Source: Lingula anatina
Taxonomy: Eukaryota > Brachiopoda > Lingulata > Lingulida > Lingulidae
Assembly: GCF_001039355.2 (NCBI RefSeq)
Contig: NW_019775469.1
Location: 189,950-253,949 of the forward strand
DNA length: 64,000 nt
Reading direction: 5' to 3'
Positions 1-12,200 of this stretch are shown one piece after another. Below the pieces are notes generated by a model that saw nothing but the letters and a program-made list of their open reading frames with translations, was not told where the DNA came from and ran no database searches. The translations under genes were made by a program, and so were the position numbers. Position 1 is the first letter of the stretch. Every line of letters starts with the position of its first letter.

Positions 1-960
1 GAATAGTGAAATCCTATTTTTGCATTCTGAAATTGATAAATGATTAGAAGCCTTGAATTTTGCTAGTTTTTGCTTTGTAACTTGACAACTTTGAATGTGA
101 ACTTTTTGATCCAATATTAAAGTGTACAGGAGTTAAAGCAGCATTAATTTGAAATTTGTTGAAAGTGTTAAAACAGATCTTTTGAAATCACATTACACGG
201 AATAGGATTCCTTGGTCACTAAATCCCAATATTAAAATGATGTTTTAGTTCTTAAATACCCTTTATAAATGTTAAATGGTATCTTTATGTGCAATATATT
301 TGTCTTCAGGAATAACCATACTCAAATACTTGTTTTGTGCTAGCTGGAGTATGATTATTCAAATTGGCATTAAAGAAGCTTGTGTGTGTTGATAAATAAT
401 ATATAGTACATCAACAATGTTGGAATATGGCTCAGAGCATTGATGTTTGCAGATAACCTTGCACTTGGATGATTCATTGTGTTGTGTCTGATAACAGTGA
501 ATTCGTATATGTGTCTGTAATTTTGTGGATTTTTATTGGCACAAAAACTGAATTCTACCAATAACCAGTTAGTCACTTTTTAGGGAGATTACTGACAGTT
601 TAAAAATATTGGCTTTTTTGCTCTCTGAGGGTGATAGTTTCAGATGTTGAGGAATCTTTTAAAAGCTTAAAATATGAAATCATGGCTGCAACTTTATTTC
701 TGTCAAATGTATGCCATGACTCTTGTTTGACAATTCCATGAAGCTTGATATTGGCATATCACTTTTTACTGAAGACTGCTGCGTGTATATTGATTATTTG
801 TTCCAGGGATTGTGCTGCAAGCCCTGATTTCTTTCCTGTTATCAAGTACAGTGTCTCATAATTGTACATACATTTAGAATTGATTTGTGGTTATGTTTGC
901 CTGTTTGCCTACAGCAAATGACAATATTATTTTTATCTTGGGCATTTGATTTTTTTGTGT

Positions 961-1007
<47 letters not shown>

Positions 1008-1137
1008 TTTTATTTATTTATTTATTTATTATTATTTTTTTTTTTGGAGGGGGGGTATCTAGCTGCTCATGTTCGGATGTTGCATGGAATATATTTCCAA
1101 ACAGTTTTCACATTGATGCTGTTCATATCTGTTACAG
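1..1137 (+). other. Upstream intron sequence of RABL6
   Basis: I see no convincing coding exon here. The first recognisable RABL6 exon starts at 1138 after a polypyrimidine tract and acceptor, in the middle of the GTPase-like domain, so this stretch is most likely intron. The earlier RABL6 exons lie left of the window. The only structure I see is the TTTA array near its right end. Confidence 0.6.
959..1033. repeat. (TTTA)n microsatellite
   Basis: About 75 bp of TTTA repeats, with one slipped unit and a poly-T/poly-G tail, about 100 bp upstream of the first visible RABL6 exon. The open frame across it is a by-product of the repeat. Confidence 0.95.
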
Positions 1138-1785
1138 GAGCCCAGTGAGCCGTGTTTGGATGCTCAATTTGTGGATGTTTACAAAGGAACACATGGTGTT
1201 ATTTTGATGCTGGATATCACAAAGCAATGGTGAACTGCGATTAAAGCCATAAGAATTAATCTTTAAAGCAGTTTGTAATACAGGCAAACATTATAATTTC
1301 TTAATATTATGGCATCGGTATCTATGGCATCTCATTTTCAAATGGCAAATTTTTTAACCTTGAACTCACATCAATATTTTCCAACACATTAAAACATTTT
1401 TTAAAAAAGTAGAAAGAAGGGTGTGTTTCAGTTTTGTGTAACACCAACCATACAGTTATAGCCCATATTGTGTTATAAGCCCATGAACTTTCAAATAATA
1501 CATTCTGAAATATTTTAATGTGATCATTATTTTATTGACTTTAAAATATGCTTTAGGACATTTGATTACATTGAGAGAGAGCTGCCCAAAGTTCCCCACA
1601 CCATTCCAGTGTTAATTATGTCCAACCACAGAGATATGGGCCATCACAGAACAGTGTTGGACGAAAAGATAAAGTACCTCAGCGAGGAAGTTCAGGAAAA
1701 CAGGTAGGTTAAGTAATAATGAGAGAAATAAATACACTTCTAACAAATTGTTCACAACTGGACAGCGTAATGAGGCAGGGAATAG

Positions 1786-1862
<77 letters not shown>

Positions 1863-2089
1863 AAGATGGGGGAGATTTCATTTACAATTTGTACAATACA
1901 AAATTAAAGTAAACCTTCAAATATTTTATTTTTATCTTTGCAGACCTGACAACTCGGCACCCATTCGGTGTATGGAATCCTCCATGAGAAATGGATTTGG
2001 TCTAAAATATGTTCATAAGTTCTTTAATTTGCCCTTCCTGCAGTTACAGGTAATTCCATTTTCTTCATCTCTCTCTCTCTCTTTCTCTC

Positions 2090-2130
<41 letters not shown>

Positions 2131-5100
2131 TTTTTTTTGAAAATAAAAACATTTTCCAATTTTACTTACAATGGAGTTTGTTTCTTAAAACCAGCATTCA
2201 GAAAATTTTCAATTTGAATATTACTTAAGTTGTTTGTATTATAATGTGAAAACAAATACAATCACAAAAACAGAATATGTTAATAATTTATTGTAATTGA
2301 TTTAAACCAATCCTGCAGAAAGAGACGCTACTGAAACAGTTAGAGATCAATGTGCAGGAATTCAGTGCTGTACTGGAAGAGTTAGATATACAGGAAGAGT
2401 CTGAAGAACAGAACTACGACATGTGAGTTCCATATACATACCATTTCTTGAAAAGTGAATGGTGTAAATTGTTTATGTCTCAAATTGGAAAAAGGGCAAG
2501 GAAAAAGTTAATCTTAAGCATATTTCAAGGAATGTTTTGTATGTTGTCTGTAGAAAAAGTTAACAGAAGCTGTAGCATTTAGAAATGTTTGAATGCAGTG
2601 CCGCATACTAGATTTAAGAAGACTCAGATTAATTGATAGCTATAACATTTTATATAGAACATTAAAAAAAAGTTCCTTATAAAGAATATCAAGTATTAAG
2701 TTCTTAAGTTTACAGCCAAAGTTTCACACAATCCCTGTTTCTTGCAGGTTTATTGAGGGTGTATCAGAGAAAAGACGAGCCCAGCAGGAAAAACTTGCAG
2801 TAAAAGCCATTGAGGAAGCAAAGAAGAAAGAGGAAGCAGAAAAAGCAGCACAGGCAGCTCTGCAGGAACAGGCAGAACAAGCAAAAGGTATGTCAGACAC
2901 TTAAAAACATTTTTATATTAGGTAATATAAATTGGAGACAGGATTATCAATATCATTTGATAATTTTGGAAGTCACTGTGTTTGTTAATATATTACTTTT
3001 ATATTTTTGTTTTTGTATGAAAATTTCAATGTTAACACTTTTATTTTCAATCCAGTAAATGTTTTGAAATTTTCAAAAACAAAATTAATTAATATATAAT
3101 TTTGAATTGAATTATGAATGATTAATATAAGGAAAAACCTGTAACTGTTTAAGATTGATAGATTTCACATATTTCTTATGAGAAAGATACTATGGATGCT
3201 CGTATCGGTAGTCGGCATCTCAATCACTAGTACTCGACAAAAATAAATTGTACAACTAATTTAAATAAACAAGTACCAAATTATGCTGATGTTCAACAAA
3301 ACTCAAATATATTACAGGTAATGTGATGCCAAAGTCAATTTCCCACCCAAATCTCCCAGTGAGTCAGCAAGATAAGCAGACGATGTCTGTCTCCCCATCA
3401 GCCAATCAGTTATCAGCATCTCCGCAACCACCTGCACCCTCTCCTCAGGCTCAGGAACAGAAGAGTGGAGGGTTCATGTCCAGGTTCTTTGGCAACAAGG
3501 ATAAGCAGGACAAACAGGAGAAACAGACAGGTATAAAAAGAACATGATTCACTAAAGTTGATTAAATAAAAAATATGTAAAAACATGTAACCCAGTCATG
3601 AACAAATTTGCCAGCTCCCAGACCAAAACAAAGCAGTAGTGAAGGCAGACCAGAGATTTTTAATGAAATTAGCATTAATTGGTCGAAACAGCCAGCCATT
3701 CTTCCAAACTCACCCCTCCCATGTGTACATTTTTTAAACAATTGGCATGGTTCCTTGAAATGTAAATCTTACTTTTAATACAAAAGTTGGTCAATTAAAT
3801 TTTTGGTGAAGGAAAACGGTTATAATACATACATGTTGTACCAGTTATTAAATACCATGGATTATTATTTATACAGTAAACTGCTGCTAAAAGTGAAAGA
3901 CTAATACCTATTTCAAATGGTCTCTCATTTTAATGTTACAGCTCCTTTTTTTTAAAGATTGCTTAAAGTAAAATATGATAACTGCAAGTGCTATGATATG
4001 TATATCACTGTTCTCTTTTGTAAAATTAACGCAATTGTATGATGCATCGCTGTCTTCTGCTGTAATTGATTTCATGATGTATCTTTGTCTTCTGTGGAAC
4101 ATAAGATTGCTACACTCGATATGGTGTATCTTTAGCAGATATAAAATTGCTATGATATATATTATACCTTTTATATTCAATCAGGCTTAGTAATACAGCC
4201 CAGTGGTCAACCTCAAGTAGGCAGTGTGGAGGACTTTGTACCAGAGGAAGGTCTTGATGCAGAGTTTCTGGAGGACACCAAGGACTCCAAAGATGTCAAG
4301 ACTCAAAAGCGAGAGGACAACAGTGACAGGTACTTGGTGACAGGTTGAGGCGGTTGTGTTAAGGGGCGTGTCCCACAGTAGTACAAGTGTTTACTCTAGG
4401 TAGCTGTTGATGTTAGATGTGAGTCATAATGGCTTATTGAAAGATATTTTCAAAGGTAAAGGTAGCTGACTCAGAAGGTATTTGAATGCAGTGTGTCAAT
4501 ATGTTTGGAAAAGATTTTTCCTGCCAAGAGTGTTTTTGGTGCAGAAATGAAAGTATATAATCCTTTCAGTTCATTGGGCAGGTACCCTTTGAAGGCTTCC
4601 AGATATTTTAACAGTTGAACTCCTGTATTGTATTTGGTTAGATAGTAATCACTGGGGGACTAAATCTGGCAATATAGTTTGTGTTCTGAATTTTTTTTGG
4701 GGGGGGGGAGAGGGGGTATAAAGACACTTAAATGAAAAGTCAACAATTCCTTAACTGCATGTTGATACAGTATGGTTTTTGAAATTTTAGTGATGACAGT
4801 GGTGGCAATCCCATGGTTGCAGGATTCCAAGATGAACTGGACTCTGAAGATGAAGAACCTCCAAAACCTGCAGCAGACTTCAGAGTGGTTCCTCATGATG
4901 AAGAGCCCTCTAGTGAGGATGAAGAAACAACAGGAAGGCAAACACAGGAGTTGGAGACAAAACCACGAACAGCAGAATTATCCAGTGATGATGATGACAA
5001 TACAAATCAACCAGGGATCATGTTAGATGAGGATTTGGACTCTCCTGATGAAGCGCCATCTAGTTCTGTGCTTATTCCACAACAAGTTGCTCAAAAAGAG

Positions 5101-6811
5101 GAAAAAACTGAAATGAAGCTTTCTTCACTTAAAGATAAAAAATCTGTTACTAAAGAACAAAAGAGGTCTACGACTAGTAGTGAAAGTGACACCAAATCCA
5201 CTTCACAGAAAAATAAAGTTAAATCAAAAAAGAAAAAAAGTGCAAAGGATGTAGAACTTACAGACTCCGATGAAGAGCCTCCAGTTCAGACACATGTTGA
5301 TCAGCCCAGTGTACTTCAGGAGGATGTGGACACTGTTTCTATTGATAGTGAGGAGGAGAGGCTGGCTGCAAATCATGTGGCAATATTGGGTGACTTGGAT
5401 GTCAGTGAAGGGGACGAGGACTTGCATCCTGTGAAGAAACCTGTGGTTGTGATAGACACTGAGGTATGGTACATGGAGACTGTCATCATGTCACCTTTTA
5501 TTGAGTCCAATTTCAGGTTTTACTGTAACAAATTTAATGTGATTGGTGTTAGATATCCTATGCACCCAGCTTTTCTGTCATAAGTTGACATCATTTATAT
5601 GCTAAATTCAACAAAAAGGAGATTTTATTAGAAATATATATATTTTAAAGTATCATTAAATTTAGATTTCAATAAACCATAAAATATTCTGTCCATATTT
5701 TATAAAATAATGTTAAAGCAACATTACACAAGCATAACATAGTACATGGTATCTTTTCAGGATAAAAAGGAGGTGCCACCAGTCGAACAACGGTCTTCGC
5801 TTTTCTTTGAAGACCTCAGTATACTGGAGAAGGGGTTATCTGCAGGATCAGGTAATATCTGATATCACCTTCGTACTTCTCTCTCAAACTGGTAATGAAA
5901 ACATGGATAACCTTATAAAATGCTGTTGGAGGCAGCTGTCAAAGACAAAGCATTGGCATTGACTTGGATTTGCCAAATTGAATTTTATTAAATCTGATGA
6001 ACACCAGTGTCATTTTAAGTTGACAGTGATAAAAAAATAAATATTTCAATGAAATATTTACTGAATCTTCATATATGCAATATGTATTACAGTGTCTAGT
6101 AGCCGTCCGGAAACAGAGAATGAAACACCAGATACCACCATTAAAACCAAGAAAAAGAAAAAGAAGAAAGACAAACAGGTATTGCCTTATTGTTTTGGTG
6201 AAGTTCTGGGTCCCATAATTATTTATTTATTTTGCAGATTCTCTGAAGTTTGGCAAATAATTTCTTTCTAGGATATTATGTTGTTTTTTGGTTAAATTTT
6301 TACATGCACATGCATACTGCATGGTTAGTGATGGTCACTGACTTATATTAAAAAAACAGATTGATTTGATATTTTAATCATTGAATTCTTTTAAGTGGAC
6401 AATGCCATAATGTGTTTTAGTTACTTTTATCACTCTTTTATGGTGCATGTACAATCCAACTTATAGTTGCAAGAAAAAAATATTATTTTTATTATTAATA
6501 TTATAATATTATTACCATATCTGAAAGGTGAAATAATTGGCTAACAGATAAGTGCATCTGTGTTCTGTTCATTTACCTTATACATGCTTTATGTGTATAT
6601 ATTTTAATTTTTGAAGGAGGAAGGAAAGCCTAAGAAAACTAAGTCCAAGAAGAGTAAAGCAAAGGATGAGGCTCAGACACCGGAAGAAGAGACTAAAGAG
6701 AAGAAGAAGAAAAAGAAGAAGAAAATAGAGAGCGAACCGAACGAAATTGGCGAGACTATGGATGACCTTGAAGCATTTCTTGGTGGAGGAGGAGGTTATG
6801 AGTCACTCTGA
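1138..6811 (+). CDS. RABL6: Rab-like protein 6, 3' eleven exons (5' end outside window)
   Basis: RABL6 (PARF) is a nuclear/cytoplasmic Rab-like GTPase-fold protein linked in vertebrates to ARF and cell-cycle control. The spliced exons are 1138-1229, 1557-1703, 1944-2049, 2319-2422, 2748-2887, 3318-3530, 4185-4329, 4791-5463, 5761-5851, 6093-6178 and 6617-6811. They give 1992 nt, or 663 residues plus stop, with every phase matching. The start of the visible part is the second half of the GTPase domain: a MLDITKQW strand, the RELPKVP segment, and an SMRNGFGLKYVHKFFN stretch typical of RABL6. After it come a Glu/Lys coiled coil, a Ser/Pro linker, the family motif SVEDFVPEE, the NPMVAGFQDELD segment, a long acidic/Ser region, Lys-rich runs and the C-terminal signature DDLEAFLGGGGG. 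Human RABL6 is 729 aa, so only the N-terminal part is missing. Identity rests on remembered family sequence and is strong. Confidence 0.95.
1789..1859. repeat. (GT)n(GA)n compound microsatellite in a RABL6 intron
   Basis: About 19 GT dinucleotides followed directly by about 16 GA dinucleotides, between RABL6 exons at 1703 and 1944. Open frames on both strands here come from the repeat only. Confidence 0.95.
2068..2138. repeat. (CT)n microsatellite and poly-T next to a RABL6 donor
   Basis: A CT-rich array that ends in poly-T and begins about 19 bp after the donor at 2049. It is intronic, and length variation here could affect the adjacent splice site. Confidence 0.9.
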
Positions 6812-9120
6812 TGAATCAAAATTTGAGAAGTGCACAAAATATGTTTGAAATCTAGCAGACAAAGCTGTAAAACATGGTCCTGTAATTGTGACTCCTAATT
6901 TTTTTTAAATAAAAAAAAACTTAATTGATCTTAATTATGGGCTTGTATATTCATGACATCCACATATCCTGGTACAGTTAGGCATTTGTGAAGATGAGTC
7001 ATTACATATGAAATTTCCAGAATTAAATATGCTGACTAGTGTATATAATTGCTTTATGAAGGTTTCATGTGGACGAATTGTTGGAAATGCTTATCTGTTT
7101 TTACGAAAAATTGTTTAATGCGTGTTTAAAAAAGATCTCACAAGGGTAGCAGTTTTATTGGTGTGATACTTTTACACAAATTGGACAGTTTAGAATATTG
7201 TGATAGTTAAGCATATGATACAGTATATGTCTCTAGTATATAAACTAGAGAATAGATTATATGTTCATAGATGATGGAGCATAGATACATCATACTCCAA
7301 GGAGTAATTGCCATGGAACTCCGTTTATTGTTATATGATATATAAATTATATAATTGTTATAATTGTAACTTAGACAAGGCAAGGTGCTTTTGTCCAGCA
7401 AGGTTAGTTTGCCTTTTGTTATCCAACTGCCAATATTAAGATTTATTTATTTTAGGAATTTGCCAGTAACATGCTATCAAGAGCATAACAATAATAATAA
7501 TAATAATTATTATTATTATTATTATTAAATGCCTGGTTTAGCCTTTTGCCTGTTTAAGCTTGGATGAGATGTAACTTTTCCATGTGCTTAAGTAGGGTTT
7601 AATATTTTTCAATCCCAGAAATATTGTCATTTAGTTTCTTAAGACCATATACCATTACACATAGGGTTTTACTATGCAGTTGTTTTGATTAATCTAGATC
7701 ATTCATTGTATTTGTAACATGACCACTGTCATAATAACAAGCTGTTAGCATTAGACTTGTGGAAGTGTGTATTGTGAATCATGATCTTTGTGCATGTGCA
7801 TGATCAAAAAAGTCCTACACATTGGGCTAGTTGTAGTAGGGTAATGGGAGTATTTATCCACAGAACTGAAAGTTTTTGAAGTGGGTAGTCCATTTCAGGT
7901 CATGTGCTGTAGTGAAGCAATGCAGCTATAGAAAGCTTTACCTCTTAAAATGTCAATGCTCAGATATTATTTAATGTATCTTAAAGCCTCATTAGTTTCA
8001 GAGTACTGATGAGGAGACTTAAATTTTCTTTTCAACTACCCAGTTTGATTTTGCTTATCACCCTTAGGCTTCGTTCACATGCAATGTCTATTTTCTAAAT
8101 TCTATTTTCTATTTGCGGTATGTCTTATGATCACGGTCTGTGGCCTGAATGGCGTAATTACTGGCAGCGCGAGCCAGTTACTATAAGTTACTATAAGTAA
8201 CTGGCTCGCGCTGCCAGTAATTATGCGGCGGGATATTCAGGGCACAGACTGTGATCATAAGATAGCGCAAATAGAAAATAGAAATTAGAAAATAGACATT
8301 GCATGTGAACGAAGCCTTAGATTCAGAGTACTGATGGTTACTCACCACTCGCCCATCCTTTGTTTAGCATTACCTGTTATGTATGCTAATAAAGGGGGTT
8401 TCCAGTTAACCCCGAAAATATCAAGGTGGCTATAAGGTTCCTTAGGGTGTTGTACTTTTTTTTTGTGAAAGCACACATATTGTTACTGTTTTTAATTTGC
8501 TGCAAAATCCTTGTTGATGGCAAAATTGTAAATGAATAAATACTTTTTTTTTTTAATTTCGGGAAAGAAATTCAGATGGCATTTCTACAGAAAGTTACTG
8601 AATATAAACGCTGTATTTTATGTAATATGAAAATGATTTATTAAATGCATTACCAACTAAAAACGTTTTGTAGTGGATATTTCACTGGATCAATAATAAG
8701 CATTTTGTCAGAAAAAAGAATCTACTATTGGGTGGTTTAAAAAACCGATAAACTGCAGGAACCTATGGTGTTAAAGGTGGGTCAGATTTTCTCAGTTCGT
8801 GGGCAGGGCATTGACGTGTGCATGTCAGTAAACAAAACGTCTGCTTCTCTGTGCATGTCCCAACCTCTTGAAAATAGCAAATTCTACCCACTATGCTTTC
8901 TTTATGGCAATTTTCCCTTCAGGAGTTTGTCAGATTTGAAATGACAATCAAGTGAAAGAACTTTAAAAAACCAGCACAAGCCATTCGTTTCACCCCCCCC
9001 CCCCCCTCCTCCAAGTCCAGTATTGCTACACTTGTGAAGGGCATCTCAATTTAAGTTACGTACACTCCCATTGCCATTTATAATAAAATTAGATGAAATT
9101 TTGATTGTCTAAGTACGGAT
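6812..9120. other. RABL6 3' UTR and RABL6-RPL7A convergent intergenic region
   Basis: The RABL6 stop is at 6809-6811 and a plausible AATAAA signal lies at about 6908. The rest has no open frame I can support. It holds an ATA/TTA-rich palindrome near 7491-7530, the inverted-repeat element at 8067-8316 and a poly-C run near 8993. RPL7A ends on the opposite strand from about 9120. Confidence 0.7.
8067..8316. mobile_element. 250-bp palindromic MITE with TTA target duplication
   Basis: The first ~30 bases (starting GGCTTCGTTCACATGCAATG) are the reverse complement of the last ~30, and the inverted similarity runs most of the way to the centre, where a second near-perfect palindrome surrounds 8185. 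TTA flanks it on both sides (8064-8066 and 8317-8319). A 3-bp TTA/TAA duplication is typical of PIF/Harbinger-type elements. There is no transposase, so this is a non-autonomous element. The structure is seen directly; the superfamily is inferred. Confidence 0.85.
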
Positions 9121-9275
9121 TTTAAGATTGAATAAAAAAGAAAATATTTTCCACAATTTTTTTTATTATCCATCTTTTTTTATATTTTACAGCAATTCTG
9201 TATGAAGTAGCTTTACAGTCAATGACGGTCTTCAATTCATTGTTTTTAAATGATAGAAGCTTGACAGTTTGTTTT

Positions 9276-12200
9276 TTAGCCCATTTTCTGTGCCAATTCC
9301 TTGGCTTTGGCCTTCTCGATTTTAGCCACTCTGGCTTGAGACTTGGCTCCCATGACTCCACCTCCCCAATGGCGACGAATCTGAAAAAAAAAATAAATTT
9401 TTTAGAAATACTTCACAAAAAATGGAAACTGCATTGGGAAATGCTTAACTTAATCTGAAATGCCACATTTTGAGAACCACTTTTCTTGTATTCACAAATC
9501 AAAAAAGACTTCATCACTTTGAGAGAAAGATAAAATGATTTCATGTGTTAGCTCAGACTTCCAAGGAAGGACTAGGACCATCTTCAACAATCAAAAGATC
9601 GTCTCTGGTGGAAACCGCGAATGGTGGCAAAAAGTCTTCATCACAGCCAACACATTTCAAGAATTTTCCAATTAAATCCTTAATTTAGCTTTAATTCTGC
9701 ACTTGGACATTAAAGAGAGCAGTACAGCACAAGTTTTTAGACTTGTCTGAAGTTTACCAATGCATTGAATTCTTAAACCTACCTCATCGCCTCTCTCATT
9801 GAAGTTTGTCTTCACAGCATCAATCAACTTGTTTAGGGCAGATTTGTCCTCTCTGTAACACATATGAATTTTCCATACTCAAAAATACACAAAATATGAA
9901 TCAAAAATTCTTTTAAATCTGCTTTTAGTTTAGGTCTTTGTTACTTTCCCCTTTATCTATTTTCATCAATCTAAAAAAACACTCAAAGCATTCAACAAAT
10001 TCAAAACTTGTGTTGGCTCAGACTTCCAAGGAAGGACTAAAACCATCTCTGACAGTCTGAGAGACTGACTGTCTCTGGTGGAAACCGCGAATGATGGCAA
10101 GAAGTCTTCATCATCACCAACTGCCTGACACATTAATTTCCTTCACAAATATTTTTTAAATGTCATTTGTTACATATTTTCATCCAATAGTAATTCAACT
10201 ACTTTGAAAAATAACAGCTCGTATCTTCCACTAATAAGCATCTAATACAAACAACGCAAGAAAAACAGGGGAAGGATAAAATGGAACTTACGGGTTGACC
10301 AAAGTCAATGCTAAACATGAACAGGTTTTCCTGTGAACCACACGTCCGAGCCTTGCCTTGCCTTTGACAATGCAGTATGGAACAGCCATCTTGCGACACA
10401 ATGCTGGGAGGAACAGGACAATCTGGAAGATAATGGTGTAAATTAGTACATTAAGCAACATATATATAGAATAGCTATTCACTGATACCGACATACTGAC
10501 ACTGAAGTGCATTTGCTCAGGGTCTAATCAACTTCATGTTCGTAATCAGGTGAAGAAATTCTTTTCACATCATCGCAAACACAATTTCTTCAAAGCCAAC
10601 AACATTACAACTGCTTACAACACCACATCTGGCACATTAAAAGTTCAACTCACTTCAATTGGCTCCACATCGTGTGCGATGACCACAAGCTGTGCCTTCT
10701 TCTGTTCAATGAGGGTGGTCACTGTGTTCACCCCAGACCTGACCACGGGGGGACGTTTGGTGGGGGTGTCGTCCTTGCCCTTCACTCTCTCCTCAGCTCT
10801 AGCCTGCAGACGCTGCTTTCTCTGCTGCTTGGTCTCTGGCCTGTACTTGTCCATCAGCCTGAACAGCTGTGTGGCTGCAATATAAATACAAATGTTGGGG
10901 ATAAGTAATGTTTTGGTTGTCAAATGAGACTGGACTAGAACAATGTGCACAAAATATGGTCTCCTTAATGAGAGTTCATGGGGGGGCAGGGAGTACAGTG
11001 AGAAGTGTGGAACAAAATTTTTCAAGTTTAAAATGAAGAAACTGCAAAGGTCACAAAACTGCTTCTCATCGTCTCACGATAAAACTTGCCCAATCTTAAA
11101 TATATCAATACTTTAATTCAGATTTTAAGTTCTATTACATACATTTGACTTTTAAATTAATCAAACTGTCTGTGCTCAGAGATCTAGGTGGTAGATTTTT
11201 TGACATCAGAATCATCAGATAGCAAATATCAGCTGTAATCACTGCACAGAGAGCCGACTACTTTATAGCACATCACTTAGTAAAGAGAGAACAGGTTCAC
11301 CATCTCCAAAGTGGATTACTACAAATTCATTTTGGCCTGAAGCAGAATAAATTCTGAGGCTAATTCTTAAAAATATGTTAACCCTGACTGGGGTAGCGCT
11401 GGCAATTTTTTTCACTTAGCCAAATCACCACTTTTTTTGTCAAATTGTTATCCAAACAAGTCAAATCAAGCCCTTTTTATTTAGCTAATTTATGTCACTT
11501 TTAGCATTTGGCTAAATTGGCGAGTGTTAGCGCTACCCCAACAGGCTGAGAATCTGACCAATTTTAAATCAAGATTTTGATCTAGCCTCCAACATTATCT
11601 CAGAGTAGTGCATGTGCATAAAGTGACAATTAGCCACAAACATCAGCCATTTTTTCTTATGAAACCAGTGCAATATTTCGTTTAATTGAACTATCACCGT
11701 TTTATTCAATCAAAGTAGACAAAAATTCTGGTCTAAACTATTTTCAGACATAAGTTCTTTTCTCAAACAGCCCACACATCATGGCAATCCAATACTGAAT
11801 AAAAAAACAGACAGATATGGCTTTGCACAATTAATAAGCAACTGGCTAATGCTTACAGTATTTTTTAATTCACAACCAAGGCTTTCCCCAGACAGCCATG
11901 CAGCTGTCATGTGGATGGCCACTGGCCTCCAAAGATGGCTGGATGAGTTAATAATTTTTGGGGGAAATGACGAATTGGTTGGTTGGGATTGCTTGGGTTG
12001 GACTTTCTGTAAATCGATGCCCAAATTACAGATTCATAATTTGAACATGCACCATGTACCCCAAATAATGGGGAAGCCCCTGTTCACAGTCAACCATACC
12101 TGTCTGCCTGTCCAAGGCCTGTTTAAACTGGTTGATGGAAGGAGGGACCTTCAGTCTCTGCTGGAGGATGGCCTTCTGTCTCTGGAGACGGATGTATTTT

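Noticed and set aside
885-1148. Open frame with a long Phe/Ile/Tyr repeat
   Set aside because: It is a translation of the (TTTA)n microsatellite; the true RABL6 exon only begins at 1138.
1612-2217. Open frames on both strands over GT/GA/CT repeats
   Set aside because: They are produced by dinucleotide repeats that lack stop codons; the true RABL6 exons in this stretch are 1557-1703 and 1944-2049.
10139-10291. Possible additional C/D snoRNA in the same intron as U14 copy 2
   Set aside because: No paired C and D boxes with a terminal stem could be found in this part of the intron.
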